Shown piece after piece: positions 45,961 through 57,925 of a stretch of DNA of 64,000 bases. Numbering within the stretch: the stretch's first letter is position 1; every line of letters begins with the position of its first letter. Origin of the DNA: Quercus robur (lineage: Eukaryota > Streptophyta > Magnoliopsida > Fagales > Fagaceae); contig NC_065535.1 in NCBI RefSeq assembly GCF_932294415.1, positions 91,590,862 through 91,654,861 on the forward strand, in the 5' to 3' direction. Below the pieces are notes generated by a model, which saw nothing but the letters and a program-made list of their open reading frames with translations, was not told where the DNA came from and searched no databases. Both the position numbers and the translations under genes were made by a program.

Positions 45961-47160
45961 TTAGAGCATCAGCATCAAAGGATGCTATCCTATTTTATTT
46001 TACCATCTCAAAAAGCCACTTTATTACTTATACCATACCATTTTACAATACCTCCCACATCCTAAAACTCTATTTTTATTAAAATATTATTTTTAAATAT
46101 TTCTTTTTTTTTTTTTCTAACCGTAACTTTTGGTTTTCCTGGGCTTTTCCAAACCCATCACCACACACACAAACACAAACCATCAAACCTTAAACAGAGC
46201 CAACACACACTGCATCAAACCAGTTGGAGCCAACGATCAACCAGAAAAACCCAACCGTCAAAAATACCCAGAAAACGCCGATGATCAACCCAGAAAAACC
46301 CAGCGGAACAAAAACCCAGAAAAACCCAAGCCACCACTGCCCATTGCTCACCAAAATCCCACCGGAACAAAAACCAATATTAAAAAAAAAAAAAAAAACC
46401 CATCGAAAACCCAGAAGAACCAGCCAACCATGCGATGACCCACGTTGATCTCCACCAAACCCATCACCATGACCCACACCGATCTCACCATGACCTCGCC
46501 AGACCCAAACACTGGCGATCTTTGACAACCAACAACCCACTTCAGCCACAACCCAAACACCGGACCCAACCACGATCCACGACCCACAATCCACTTCAGC
46601 CATACCCACCTCTTCCTTTAAGAACTGGTCACAGCAAAAAAAAAAAACCCAGATCAACCCCGATCAAAACCCAGACACCGCCGTCGCTAGATCAATGTTT
46701 CCTCCATCGTTGATCAACCCAGATCAACCACCAAAATTCCATCGGAACAAAAACCCAGACATCGCCAATTGACCCCGATCACAACAGGAAAAAAAAAAAA
46801 CCCCATATCAACCCCGATCAAAATCCAGACACCGCCGCCACTGCCGTCGCTAGATCAACGTTTCCTCCATCGTTGATCAACCCAGACCAACGTTTCCTCC
46901 ACTGTGATGTGTGATGTTGATGTTGGGAGGAGGATGATATTTGGGTTTGAAGAGAGGAGAGAGCAGATGAGAAAGAGAGAATGAAGAGAGAGAAGATAAC
47001 AAAAATAATGAGAGAGGAGAGAGAAATTTTGAGCTTAAAATATTATTATTATTTTTACAATACTGCTACAGTGCAATTCTAAAGATAGAATTGCACTGTA
47101 TCAGTATTGCAAAAAAATTTGCAATAACTATCTTTAGCATTCTCTGATGCAGTGGGTTTT
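45961..47160. mobile_element. Larger Harbinger-like non-autonomous element
   Basis: Begins TTA then GAGCATCAGCATCAAAGGAT. The left arm resembles that of the 6906-8221 element (taccattttacaatacctcc). The right end, ttagcattctctgatgcagt, is an imperfect inverted match, so the end near 47155-47160 is approximate. A strong hairpin, caatactgctacagtgcaat paired with attgcactgtatcagtattg, lies at 47070-47117. The interior (46130-46900) is GC-richer and built of repeats of aaaacccag and gatcaacccagatcaac; a block around 46650-46730 recurs at about 46806-46890. No known protein was recognised inside. Confidence 0.65.
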
Positions 47161-48985
47161 TAAGCTTAAAATATTAAATACACCTTACATATGGCATTAA
47201 CATTCTTCAATGCTAATGCTCGTCTCGGAGTTCAAGAATGCTAATGCTCGCCTCGACCTCTTGAACTCCTTTATCATGTAATTTGACTTTTCTTTTTTTG
47301 GATGAAATGATTTGATTGACTTTATACATTGTCTTCCATTCAAACTTCATGTAATTTTAACCTCCATAAGTGGGTAAACAAATTGGTTTGCTTCATAATT
47401 CATTTTGACAGTGCATAATTATTAATTAGGCTTTCTTTTCAAATGGGCCCCTGTCTGATCCAAATAATAGCTCTGACCTTTCTTTAATGAGAAAAATAAT
47501 AGTAATTCAGAAGTTCAGCCCAAGCAATATGCAGCACGCTGTTCCAGGCAGCATGTTAATTTTTTTTTTTTTTTTTTAATATAAATTCCTTATCTCTTTA
47601 TTTATTTATTTATGGAATAGCATCTAATTGAATGCCGTCGTAGTTGTACCTCTTAATTAAACATCATCATTAACATTTAGGGTTTCAATTAATTTAATTG
47701 ATAAAAAAATTTATGATTGGATAAGTGATTTGAGTTTTAATCTCTGTTTACATAAAAAATCAATTAATATTTTAATCTGATAATAAAAAATTATTAATAA
47801 AAATAGATGTTATAGGTTGAAATTATCTCAAAAAAAAATCTACCTCCTTCTCTTAAGGGGAAAGGTTAATTGTGAAGATCCTTCTCTTAAAGGGAAAGGT
47901 TAATTGTGAAGAAAGACGTTTGTTTAAGAAATATTTTATAGAAGAGGAAAAGAATCTTGTCAACAAATGTGACCACGTCTCTGTATGTACTTTTGGCAAT
48001 AGCATCTCATTAAACGCTATCTCATTAAACGCTATAGTGGTTATACTTATTACTTATACCTCTTAATTAATTATCATCATCATAAATATTTGCCTGTGTA
48101 ACAAAAAGAAAAGTTAATTATGGATATATTTTAGAAAAAAAGAATAGAAATTTATTAACTTATGCTTTAAAGTTTTTTTTTTTTTTTTTTGAGAAAGAAC
48201 TTATACTTTAAAGTTTTTTTTTTTGAGACAAAATGCTTTAAAGTTAAACACATTAGTTTAGAACATACTTAAAAAAAAATTATGAGAAAAGAAAAAAGAA
48301 ACTCATTCTTTGATAAATTTTTTATATTTTATATAAACGTGGTATCTAATTTTTTTGGAATGATTTATTAAAGAAACCCATTAATCAAATAAATAAATAA
48401 ATAAATAAGTGATTTTTTTTTAACAATTTTATATATTTTAGTATTAATTTTTTTTTAAATGGTTCATTCAATTAAAAACTATTTTAATATGGATTTGGCT
48501 TCAGAAAAATTAATAGAAAAAACCAAGGTCATTAATTGATCTGCCTCATACGTATCAGACAGGACCAGACCTTGTGAACAGTGCATCATAACAAACCTAC
48601 ATTGATGGGATTCAACAACATGAGGGGTCAGCACCATGGGACCATTAAGAATGGGACACCTGTATTATGAGCTATGGCTTTAAGATAAACCCAGTAAGAT
48701 CTTTGGGTCTATTCCATTCCCAGCTTTAAAAAAAGCCACAAGAATTGCCTCAAACAAAGGAGGTAGAAAAATTAATCCCAAAAAGCACTGTCAATCTTCT
48801 AAAGATTTTATCAACTAAATGACGCAACTTGGTTGATACGGGTTGCAATTACCAATAAATAAAACCAAGGATCTGGAAATAAGAAATCTGAACAAAGTTT
48901 TTTTTTTCAATCTTCAAATGTTTGAATTTAGAAATTATATGTTTGACAGGTAAGCAAAAAAAAGGGGTTAAAGTGGGACCTATTA
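47161..48985. other. Intergenic, local duplications and a SINE family B copy
   Basis: A SINE family B remnant lies at about 47690-47840 (tttaattgataaaaaaattt, ttttaatctctgtttacata). A 33-bp tandem duplication (ccttctcttaaggggaaagg) lies at about 47846-47912. The block tagcatctaattgaatgccg at about 47615 recurs in changed form near 47998. No gene seen. Confidence 0.55.
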
Positions 48986-48988
48986 TTA

Positions 48989-49236
48989 CCTTCCATCTAT
49001 GCTTAGCTAATATTCCTTCTGTTTTTACTCTCTCATCTGTTAGTTTTGTCTGTTTAAGTTGGTAAATGATTTTGTTGGGATATAAAATCTGCAATATTCA
49101 CATGACAAATCCCCTGTCAGTGTTCTTAGATTGTTGACACACACACACACTGCTTTGTTTATATGTTCACTCAAAGTGAGGTTTTTGGTTTTTTTTATTT
49201 TTTTATTTTTATATCCCTTGTGTATGTGTGTATAAT
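48989..49236 (+). repeat. AAA-ATPase upstream segment, second copy of a duplication
   Basis: Corresponds to 38776-39028. Here it lies about 790 bp before the AAA-ATPase start codon, so it is probably part of that gene's upstream regulatory region. Confidence 0.7.
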
Positions 49237-49710
49237 TGTTTCCAGCTATCTCTGTAGCTCAGCAGTAGTAACAAAATCCTCTTTTTAACCCCATTCATTG
49301 TCCTTTTCCTCCGAGATCTTGAAATATATCATCATCTTCTCTCATTTCACAATCCTCCTCTGTCCTTCATTCATTAACAAATAGCAACCAAGCAAAGCAA
49401 GCAACTTGTTCAAAACGTCCATAATAGTACACAGGAAAAAACTCAATAAAGGGTCCAACAAAAACCTCTGTATCCAACCCCAACCCATACCCAATAGGCC
49501 CCATCCCCTCCCAACTCAAAAGCTCCAAAATCCTTTTTGTTTTATTTTCCCTTCATCCTTTTCTGTTTTCCTTGTACTTTTAACTCTCTCTCTAGCCAGC
49601 CAATCCTGCCCATCTCCAATTTCCTGTTCTCTTTTTGAGCTTTTCACTTCTCCTTTATGCCCCCTCTCTCTCTCTCTTCCACAATTTTCCCAGTTCTATA
49701 GTCCCCCCAG

Positions 49711-49758
49711 ATGACCATATTCTCCAACACCCACTTGCTAAAACCTATAAAACTCTAA
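49711..49758 (+). promoter_or_regulatory. Possible upstream ORF in the AAA-ATPase leader
   Basis: ATG at 49711 opens a 15-codon frame (MTIFSNTHLLKPIKL) that enters the first 83-bp leader repeat and stops at TAA. It matters only if transcription starts upstream of it, which the CT-rich leader-like stretch at 49590-49700 suggests. Confidence 0.35.
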
Positions 49759-49972
49759 CCCTTTGTCCTCAAAACCACACCACACCTCCTCAAAAACCAA
49801 TCTTTCTCAACACCCACTTGCTCAATCCTGTTCAACTCTAATTCCTTGTCCTCAAAGCCGCACAACACCTACTCAAAAACCAATTTTTCTCAACGCCCAT
49901 TTGCTAGAACCTATACAACTCTAGTTCTTTGTCCTCAAAAGCCACGCTATACCCAACAAAAACCAATCTTTC
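49721..49972 (+). repeat. Three tandem 83-bp repeats just before the AAA-ATPase gene
   Basis: Copies start at 49721, 49805 and 49888. Each runs tctcaacacccacttgct, ctaaccctttgtcctcaaaa (with variants), then ctcaaaaaccaatc. They differ from each other at roughly 10-20% of positions. The array ends about 57 bp before the start codon and is C-rich and G-poor on the sense strand, so it would make an unstructured leader. Confidence 0.85.
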
Positions 49973-50028
49973 TTATCCATATACATCCAAAAGACCATTC
50001 CCAAAACCTAAAACAAAATAAGTAGAAA

Positions 50029-51594
50029 ATGAAGGAATATTGGACCTCCTTGGCTTCCCTTCTTGGCGTTTTGGCCTTTTGCCAAAGCCTCCTCCAAGTA
50101 GTGTTCCCACCTGAACTCCGTTTCGCCACTGTCAAACTCTTCTACCGAATGTTCCACTGGGTCTCCTCCCACTGCTACTTTGACATAACAGAGATCGACG
50201 GTGTCAACACAAACGAGCTCTACAACGCTGTCCAACTCTACTTAAGCTCATCAGCCTCCATCACTGGCAGTAGACTCAGCCTCACACGCGCACTCAACTC
50301 AAGCGCCATCACCTTTGGACTCTCCAACAATGACAGCATAGTCGACACTTTCAATGGCGTCTCAGTTCTCTGGGAACACGTTGTCACTCAAAGACAATCC
50401 CAAACCTTCTCATGGCGACCACTACCCGAAGAGAAACGTGGGTTCACTCTTCGAATCAGGAAGCGAGACAAGTCTCTCATTCTCGATTCTTACATGGACT
50501 ACATCATGGAAAAAGCCAACGACATTCGAAGAAAAAACCAGGATCGTCTTTTGTATACTAACTCGAGAGGTGGTTCGTTGGACTCGAGAGGCCATCCTTG
50601 GGAGTCTGTACCGTTTAAACATCCAAGCACATTCGATACTTTAGCCATGGATCCTATAAAAAAGCAGGAGATCATGGATGATCTTAAGGATTTTGCGAAT
50701 GGCCAAGGTTTTTATCAGAAAACAGGGCGAGCTTGGAAAAGAGGGTACCTGCTTTTTGGTCCACCTGGGACTGGAAAGTCTAGCATGATTGCTGCTATGG
50801 CTAATTATCTTGGTTATGACATTTATGATTTGGAGCTGACTGAGGTGCATACTAATTCTGAGCTGCGGAAATTGCTAATGAAGACTAGTTCTAAGTCTAT
50901 TATTGTGATCGAAGATATTGATTGCTCACTGACTTTATCGAATAGAGCCAAGAGTAATAATGTTAGTACTAATGGTATAAGGAGTAGTTATGGCGATATG
51001 GGTGAAATGCGCGGTGGTGGTGGCGGCGAGGATGGTGGGAATACAAGCATTACACTTTCAGGGTTGTTGAATTTTACTGATGGGTTATGGTCATGTTGTG
51101 GGAGTGAGAGAATTTTTGTGTTTACTACTAATCACATTGAGAAGCTTGACCCGGCATTGTTAAGGAGTGGAAGGATGGATATGCATATTTTCATGAATTA
51201 TTGTTCTTTCCCGGCATTGAAGATACTTTTGAAGAATTATTTGGGGTTGGATGAGAGTGATTTGGATGGTGTGGTTTTGAAGGAATTGGAAGGTGTGGTT
51301 GATAAGGCTGAGATGACTCCTGCTGATGTTAGTGAGGTTTTGATTAAGAATAGGAGGGATAAAGGGAAAGCAGTGAGGGAATTGTTGGAGGCTTTGAAAG
51401 TGAGAGCAAGGATTAGTGAGAAGAATATTGTGAGGTTGAGAGAGAAGGGTTCAGAGTATTTGGAAGAGGAGCAAGAAAAGAGGGCATTGGAGAGTCCTAA
51501 AGAAGGGTGTGAGTTTGAGAAAGAAGAAGAGAGTGATTGCAAGAAAGGAAATGATGAGAAACAAGAGAGTAATACTACTACAATAGAGAAATGA
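50029..51594 (+). CDS. BCS1-like AAA-ATPase (plant AATP/OM66 family)
   Basis: Intronless frame of 521 residues. A hydrophobic N-terminal segment (about residues 5-26, SLASLLGVLAFCQSLLQVVF) is followed by the plant 'AAA-type ATPase, N-terminal' region (ELYNAVQLYLSSSASITGSR). The AAA domain has Walker A GPPGTGKSS at residues 244-252, Walker B IIVIEDIDCS at about 290-299, a glycine-rich insert (GGGGGEDGG, about 327-336) and the second region of homology FTTNHIEKLDPALLRSGRMD at about 365-384. The C-terminal 40 residues are charged and low in complexity. The length fits the closest Arabidopsis homologue I recall (At5g57480, next to VDAC4). Such proteins sit in mitochondrial or ER membranes and many respond to stress or hormones; the substrate is unknown. 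All catalytic motifs are intact. The first ATG with a full family N-terminus is used. Confidence 0.96.
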   Translation: MKEYWTSLASLLGVLAFCQSLLQVVFPPELRFATVKLFYRMFHWVSSHCYFDITEIDGVNTNELYNAVQLYLSSSASITGSRLSLTRALNSSAITFGLSNNDSIVDTFNGVSVLWEHVVTQRQSQTFSWRPLPEEKRGFTLRIRKRDKSLILDSYMDYIMEKANDIRRKNQDRLLYTNSRGGSLDSRGHPWESVPFKHPSTFDTLAMDPIKKQEIMDDLKDFANGQGFYQKTGRAWKRGYLLFGPPGTGKSSMIAAMANYLGYDIYDLELTEVHTNSELRKLLMKTSSKSIIVIEDIDCSLTLSNRAKSNNVSTNGIRSSYGDMGEMRGGGGGEDGGNTSITLSGLLNFTDGLWSCCGSERIFVFTTNHIEKLDPALLRSGRMDMHIFMNYCSFPALKILLKNYLGLDESDLDGVVLKELEGVVDKAEMTPADVSEVLIKNRRDKGKAVRELLEALKVRARISEKNIVRLREKGSEYLEEEQEKRALESPKEGCEFEKEEESDCKKGNDEKQESNTTTIEK

Positions 51595-53380
51595 TTATTA
51601 TGAAGGATTTGGGTTTTTTTTTTTTCTTTTTTTTTTTCGTTTTTTTCTTTTTAAGTTTTAATTATGGCATATTGCTCGTTGGAATTATTAGAGCTTAAAT
51701 TTTTTTTTTGGGTGGGTTTGTGGGGGTGACACAACTAGAGGGAGAGAGAGGGAAAGATCCAAATTTAAAAACATGTAATATGTCTGTATTGTTAATTTAA
51801 ATAATTGAGATGAGAAAAAACAAAAATGATATGATGAATGATCCATAGATAAGCTTATTTATGTGGCGTGGGCTGCTATACATGGCCATATTTGTAGTTA
51901 TTTAATTTATGTGATTTTATGATCTAAAATGGCATGCATATGTCCCTTCTCAAGATCTTTATTTACTTTGCGCATGTTACAATATAGATCATTGGCGGTG
52001 GTTAATGGTTGGTAGTACTTGTTATGAGGTATTAGATATTTGAAATTATTTTAGACATACATGATACGTTGCTTCTGCTAGCTGGGCCTTTTTTTGTGAC
52101 CACCTGGGAAGCACATGGGCAAAATCTGTATCTTGATGCGACATACATGTTGGGACTTTACAATTATATAAGTTATGGGACCAAAAGAAATGCATCTCAA
52201 CGTACATTCTGGCTATATGCTTTGTTGTTTGCAGTGTTAATAATATGGTACAGAAAAGGTGACATTCAAACAAGCAAAAATTACAAAATCGTTTCAAGTA
52301 AACAATGAAATTTTGGGAGCCCAAGAATAAACAATGGTTTCAGTCCTTTACTTCTGTTACTTTGGGAGCCCAAGAGTAATGCAACCGTTTGAGAGAAATG
52401 GGGTCTCTTTTTTACTGATGCCATAGGCATAAAAGTCTTGAGGATATTGATTAAGGAAACATGAATTATAGAAAAAGTGTTTCACTAGGTTGTATTTGGA
52501 AGTGGTAGCTCTTATTTTCTCAAAGCCTCTCGAGTACTTTGCAGCTTTGCTGTCTCTTTCTAGCTGGATTTTCTTTTCTTTTCTTTTCATGAACCTTCTT
52601 CCTCTTAGGAAAAGAGTTGAAACTAGCTAGCTATTCTTGGAGAGTACTGTATTACTGGATAGGATTAAAATGTGATTGGAAATAAGACACATCAAAATGT
52701 GAAACAACTAAACAAGTCCCAGATTTTGTGTTCGGAAAAGTAGGATTTGAGTTGCAAAAGGCAGCTGGAAAGTCACCACTTATAATGAGAAAAAGTTGAC
52801 ATTTCTGTTTGATGATTTTGATATTGAGTTGGAAAGGCATTGGGTTGTCAAGCCAACAGTAAAAACTCAGCCCACGTGGTTCTGAAATGACTATCAACAA
52901 CTTTTTTATTTTTTTTACATGGAAAACATGCATTTGCGTTTGTGGGGAGCTTGAAAAAGAGGACTTTTTTTTTTGGTGAGCATTTTAATATTACTAACAA
53001 TTTTTTTTCCTTTTATTTATTTATTTTTTTGGCATAAAGTGATCAAGATGCTAATGTGGCGGCTGAAATTGTCATTGAAATATGTAAGAGATTTTTGTTT
53101 TTTGTTTTTTTGGTCGTCGTGAATGTTCAGAATTCTTCAATCACCTAATTAATTTGGTAATTTTTTTTTTTTATGAATCTAATTAATTTGATAATTGTAA
53201 CAAAAAAAACCCTTAAAATGACATAATTCTTTTTATAATTCTTTTTGAAACTTTTTCCAATTAAATGTGATTTGTGAAAAATTATTTTTATGTATATTTA
53301 TCATTAACACTAATAATAACAAAATGTCATCTAAAAGAGGGAAAAAAAACTTTGAAAAGTAAGAAGTCCCCGTTGTTTGT
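51595..53380. other. AAA-ATPase 3' flank and intergenic stretch
   Basis: T-rich 3' untranslated sequence is followed by mixed sequence without a recognisable gene. Open frames of 70-90 codons near 52050-52320 on both strands have no family resemblance. Confidence 0.5.
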
Positions 53381-53390
53381 TTGTCTGTTT

Positions 53391-53392
<2 letters not shown>

Positions 53393-53433
<41 letters not shown>
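53393..53433. repeat. Poly(T) tract of about 40 bases
   Basis: The longest homopolymer in the window, ggtttt... to tttgtctgtctaag. Its true length in the genome is uncertain because of sequencing error in homopolymers. Confidence 0.9.
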
Positions 53434-53434
<1 letters not shown>

Positions 53435-53439
53435 TCTGT

Positions 53440-55800
53440 CTAAGACGCTATTGACTTTAATTATATGCCATATCTGAAGAATCTGCATAATGGTGGATTT
53501 TTTTATGCAAGTTCAAATTGTTAAAAATGTGTGAAAATACGTATAATATTGTTTAAAAACTGAAAACTTGTATTTGAATAGGTGTACCAAACAAGACAAC
53601 CTCTTGAATGCTCATATTCGATTTCACATTGCCTTAAGAGTTCAGTTATAAAATCAAATTTTGACACGCAAACTACTTATAAAAAGATAAGAAGCATCTT
53701 AGAAATTGCAAAAAGTAAAAGATTGAGCTATGTTGAGAGTTTAAAAGTAATATCTTACCGACAACCACAAAAGAACGAGTTATATGTAGTGGTAAGATGT
53801 GACATTAAATATGTCAGGTACAAAAATAATGTCGTAACACGGTTGTAATTAGTATACACAATTTCCATTTTTATCATAACTTCCACTTCTATCATCTCAT
53901 CTCTCTTTCCCTATATATGAGTGCGTGTGTTTCTCAAAAAAAAAAAAAAAAAAAAAACACGGTAACAGGTGTAATTGTATAAGGGTCTCTGGTTCACCAC
54001 ATCAGGGCCGGGGTAGCCTAGGCCATGCTCCGATGCCCGACTCTATTATGATAAAGGCTGGTGTGGGAAGGGAGTCAGTTATGTGTGCATTTCCAATGAA
54101 AAAGAAAAAAAAAAAAAAAAAAAGAGACAAGTTGGGTTGATTGCCATAACCAATTCCATTGCCACCATGTTGGAGTTCTTAGTTGCGTGAGAAAAAAATG
54201 AGAAGCCGTTGCCCTCAGTCATGATAAAGCCTCTGCCCTTTGTGGGAAATGCCAAACTAGGCAATCCTCCCCAACACAACACTTTCGCAAAGGATGATTT
54301 GTCACTCAGAGTAAAAATGACTTGGTGACCATCCAAATAGGTGCGCTAGGAAGATGGCTTTATCATTAGGAGCATGTAAAATAGGCTTGCCACTCATCTT
54401 GCTACAGAAGAATATTTTTACCATCATAGCATTGAAGACCTGGTTGGAGACAATTTGTCACTCAATAGTAAAAATCACCATGCATTGTTAAAAGTGGCCT
54501 TGGGTAATAGTTGACATTGGAATGGGTCTCTATTCATATCTTATCGATAGATTAGACACACGATAGATTAGACACACGTACACACAACCACACCAAAGGG
54601 TCTTAACTTAATAGATTAGACATATACACAGAACCACACAAATGGGTCTTAACTAGGAGTTGCTCCACTCCAATTAGGTGGTAGTGAACTCAAAAATTCG
54701 TGAGAAAAAGCAAAAGCCAAATAGATAAATATGCAAATCCATATGCTTTTGGCATAGGACACGGCTTATATCCAGTGTACAAGTACAAAAATCTCATTCC
54801 TTTCGCTATACCTTGAGCAAAGTATTTTCCTTTTTTTTTTTTTTTTTTTGAATCAATGGTTTTTAGTCCTAGTAGAAATACCCATAATATGCAGAGAAAG
54901 ATAGAACCTCTCTATTCCGAGAGGTACAATCCATTGAATCCAATCCCACACATCACAATCCATACTAAGCAACAAACAATGCAATTCCTTTGCAATCTTG
55001 CTTCAAGATCAATAAAAAAGATTTTTATTCCTACGGTTCCCCACTAAGGCATGTCACATGTCCCACAAACAACATATAGCAAAATTTTGGCATGCTCTTC
55101 CAACAAGAAGTCCAATGGTGCTCATTGTCGTAATACCAATTTAAAGAGAGAATAATTTCAATGGTGTGGCTTACTTGCAGTTGTTTCATACTTAAGGTCC
55201 TGGGGATCTTGGACCAGTTGGTAAATCCATAATTGCCGGCAATTTCAGGTGCATTTGATGGTCTAAAGTTTATTGATACTAAAATATAAATCCTTTGATA
55301 AGCAAGCTAGGAAAAATTGTCACCTTTCTTTGCAGAAAATTTCCAAATAAGAATCCAATCTTTTATTCCATCTTTTACCTATTGAAAACACACAGATTGA
55401 GGCCCTGTTTGCTCTTATTATTATTAGTGAAGAAATTATTGGAAAGCAAATGATATGAAATCTAGGAGAAGCCCTCCAACAAGTTTATGCTAGTTCAAAT
55501 TTTAAAATGATTAATATGAACAATAAAAGGTTATAGTATGATTCCTATAAAAAAAAAAGGTTATAGTATGATTCTTCTGCATTAAGTTCTAATATGATTA
55601 TATGGTATGCAATTATACAGAACTATAAGGTTTATTATCTTGGACAAGTTTAGGTTACTTTCAAAACAAACTGTCTCAAATTCAGGCAGGACGATGGGCC
55701 TAATCAAGAATTTGTAACAATTTCCCTCTAATTTCTTGAATTAAACATCTTCATCTTTTTAAAGGGATGAACTGGTATTTTTTTTTTTTTTTTTAAATCT
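53440..55800. other. Intergenic, nothing firmly recognised
   Basis: A short tandem duplication with atagattagacacac and gggtcttaact lies at about 54545-54655. Stretches near 54120-54340 and 55190-55260 have coding-like composition on the minus strand, but no family could be named. A-rich tracts lie at 53936-53957 and 54104-54124. Confidence 0.45.
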
Positions 55801-55811
55801 CCATGAGAAAT

Positions 55812-56880
55812 TGTTAGGATTTTTGTAGGCCTATTCCATGACCTTGTTTATAATGGAATTTCCAAGTGTTGATGTATTGCATTCAATGTAATAGTTTGGT
55901 AAAATCTGCTTAGAAGATTTTCAAAGAAGTGCTTACTGAAGAAGCTCACTCAACAGAAGGAAAATCTCACTCAAGGCTTTCTCAAGCGAGATCGCAAAAA
56001 TTTGTTTTTCAATTCCCTCTTTGACTAGATTTTTGTTTGTCGTTTAGAACTCAATTTGTACACTTTTATTTATTTATTTATTTTATACAAAATAGAAATT
56101 CTACTCTAGTCTAATTTATGTGTATATGTGTGTGAAATTTCCTCCTGAAAACTTGAAACCCAACCCTTGCCCCCTAGACCCAACAAGCACGTATATCTAT
56201 GAGTGACTATTGCACCAAAGGTGTACGGTGGTCTATTTGTACACTTATGTAAACCTTACTTTTGCATAATTTTTCAATAGAGAAAAAATGGTTACACTAT
56301 GCTACTTAGAAAGAAAATCTCAAACCTTTTCTCTTTTTACTTTATAAAAACCTTCTTCTTGACCCACACAGTGATTCCAAAAAAAAAAAAAACAGTGTCT
56401 TAAGAGTTTGAAATCACATAGTTATTTTACAGAGAGTTTTATTACCATTGAATCTTTAAGGAGATTCCTTGGAGTGCCTAAGGTTCTAGTTTAAGCAAAC
56501 GATGAGATTGTGTAAGAAGTTTGCTTAGGAAGATTTCATTGGTTTTGAGCTATTGTGGTAGGAAAGCAAATGGAATGTTTGCAAAGGTTACAATAAAAAG
56601 TCTAGCTTGTTAAAGGGTCTTGCAAGAAGATTATTGCAAGTGTTTTTACTAAGTGAATTTTCTACGTGATTTTTTGTGTCTCTAGAGTGGTTTTTCGATT
56701 GATTGATTGATTGATTTTGTTTTTCACTTTGTTGCCAAATTCTGTGTCTTGTGTTTTATTGCTTTTTATTTTATTGCTTTAAGGTCTGGTGTATGTATAA
56801 ACTTTTTGAATTAATCTTTTTGTTCCACAGCATAAATTGTTTGGCGTCAAAAATAAAATTTTCAATTGGTATTAGAGTAA
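55812..56880 (+). mobile_element. Ty1/Copia LTR with primer-binding site
   Basis: A fossil. The block starts TGTTAGGATTTTTG at 55812 and ends ...ttttca at 56864 (about 1.05 kb, including a nested SINE). It is followed after two bases by tggtattagagtaatt, close to the tRNA-Met(i) primer site TGGTATCAGAGC used by Copia elements. Inside are a TATA-like stretch and stem-rich text (cttgcaagaagattattgca). No gag or pol frame follows and no second LTR was found in the window, so it is incomplete and looks old. Confidence 0.7.
56054..56246 (-). mobile_element. SINE family E copy nested in the Copia LTR
   Basis: The 12-bp duplication atttgtacactt occurs at 56054-56065 and 56235-56246. The element (56066-56234) is on the minus strand; its tail appears at the left as (TTTA)n. 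On the minus strand it has a box-A-like tggtgcaatagtcactc and a box-B-like gggtttcaagt, so it is tRNA-derived. It inserted after the Copia element. Confidence 0.85.
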
Positions 56881-57800
56881 TTAGAACACAGGGTCAAAAC
56901 TGTCATATATAAATGGATCTATTTCATGGTTAATTTCATAATTAATATTAAATATTGCAAATTTAAATCTGCATCTAGTACCATGTTGTTTTAAATTCCG
57001 TAATGTTATGAGTGTATTTTGTGTTCAAGGACTCTTTTTTCTTTTTTCTTTTCTATGGGATTGTGTTCAAGGACTAAAGTATTGTAACTCAATGACATTA
57101 TTTGGTCTTTTTTATAAAATCATAAGCCTGATTTCCCTCCCTCACTTCTTGTAATAATCAAATTATCAAAAACAAAAATCGAATAAAAGTATAATTCGTT
57201 TTCAAGTCTTCAGCAGGATTGAGATCCAAAGGGCATGCCTTCTCTACAATATGTTTGCTCATTCAATTACCCAAAAAAACAAGAATCTGATACTAACGTG
57301 CTATAACAAAGGTTGACCACTACTTTTCTCATCGTCAAAAAAGGCCCAAGTATCTGAAGACCGACAAGGTGCAATGCATTGAATACAACGAGCGATGGCT
57401 ATGAATTTGATCAAGCTGTCAAAGATTGGATTCTTTTGTCCAATCAGCAAATGGATGAGCCATAATTGCAAGCATATCTTGAAGCATCTGTATTATGTAT
57501 ATTCTCTTTTGTTTTCTCCAAATTTTAAAAAATAAAGTTCCAAAAACTCCCAAGTTGTGGGAACTCTGTATGTTTTAGCAATAATTTTTGTTATTAGGAA
57601 GTACTTGTGTTGCAAAGTAGGAATAATCAATTTATATATATATTTTACTAAATCTTAAGCATAATTATCGTTTATGGATTAACTAGTCTCTTATCGGATA
57701 TGCCTTACGTATGAACCTTCTTAAAGTGATGCACTTTATCATATAAATTGATACTGTAAAAAATCATGGTAAAGCAATTCAATCAAAATAACAATTTTTG
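56881..57800. other. Intergenic, nothing recognised
   Basis: AT-rich sequence after the Copia primer site. It may contain decayed internal Copia sequence, but no reading frame or motif supports this. Confidence 0.4.
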
Positions 57801-57803
57801 TAG

Positions 57804-57925
57804 GGGTTTATGTTAGCTCAACTGGTAAAGTCTTATGTTGCTAAATAAAAAATCTGAGATTTAATTCTCGTCTACACAAAAAACTAATTAGTATTTTGGT
57901 AAACTATCACTAAAAAAAGAAAAAG
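57804..57925 (+). mobile_element. SINE family B copy
   Basis: gtttatgttagctcaactgg (box A), taaagtcttatgttgctaaa, then gagatttaattctcgtctac (box B region) and aaaaaactaattagtatttt. This is the clearest sense copy of the family in the window. Confidence 0.7.

Noticed and set aside
46190-46657. Minus-strand open frame of 155 codons
   Set aside because: It lies inside the Harbinger-like element and is built of simple repeats (Gly/Val/Trp/Phe-rich). The open frame follows from the repeat composition.
52046-52324. Overlapping open frames on both strands
   Set aside because: No domain, no splice context, no resemblance to known proteins.
54079-54336. Minus-strand open frame of 85 codons with protein-like composition
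   Set aside because: It looks coding-like, but no family could be named and the frame ends in a poly(A)-encoded homopolymer. It may be a gene remnant; it is not reported as a gene.
55190-55262. Minus-strand coding-like stretch ending at a donor-like site (ctgcaa|gtaagc)
   Set aside because: About 28 codons only, with no upstream or downstream exon in frame and no recognised family.
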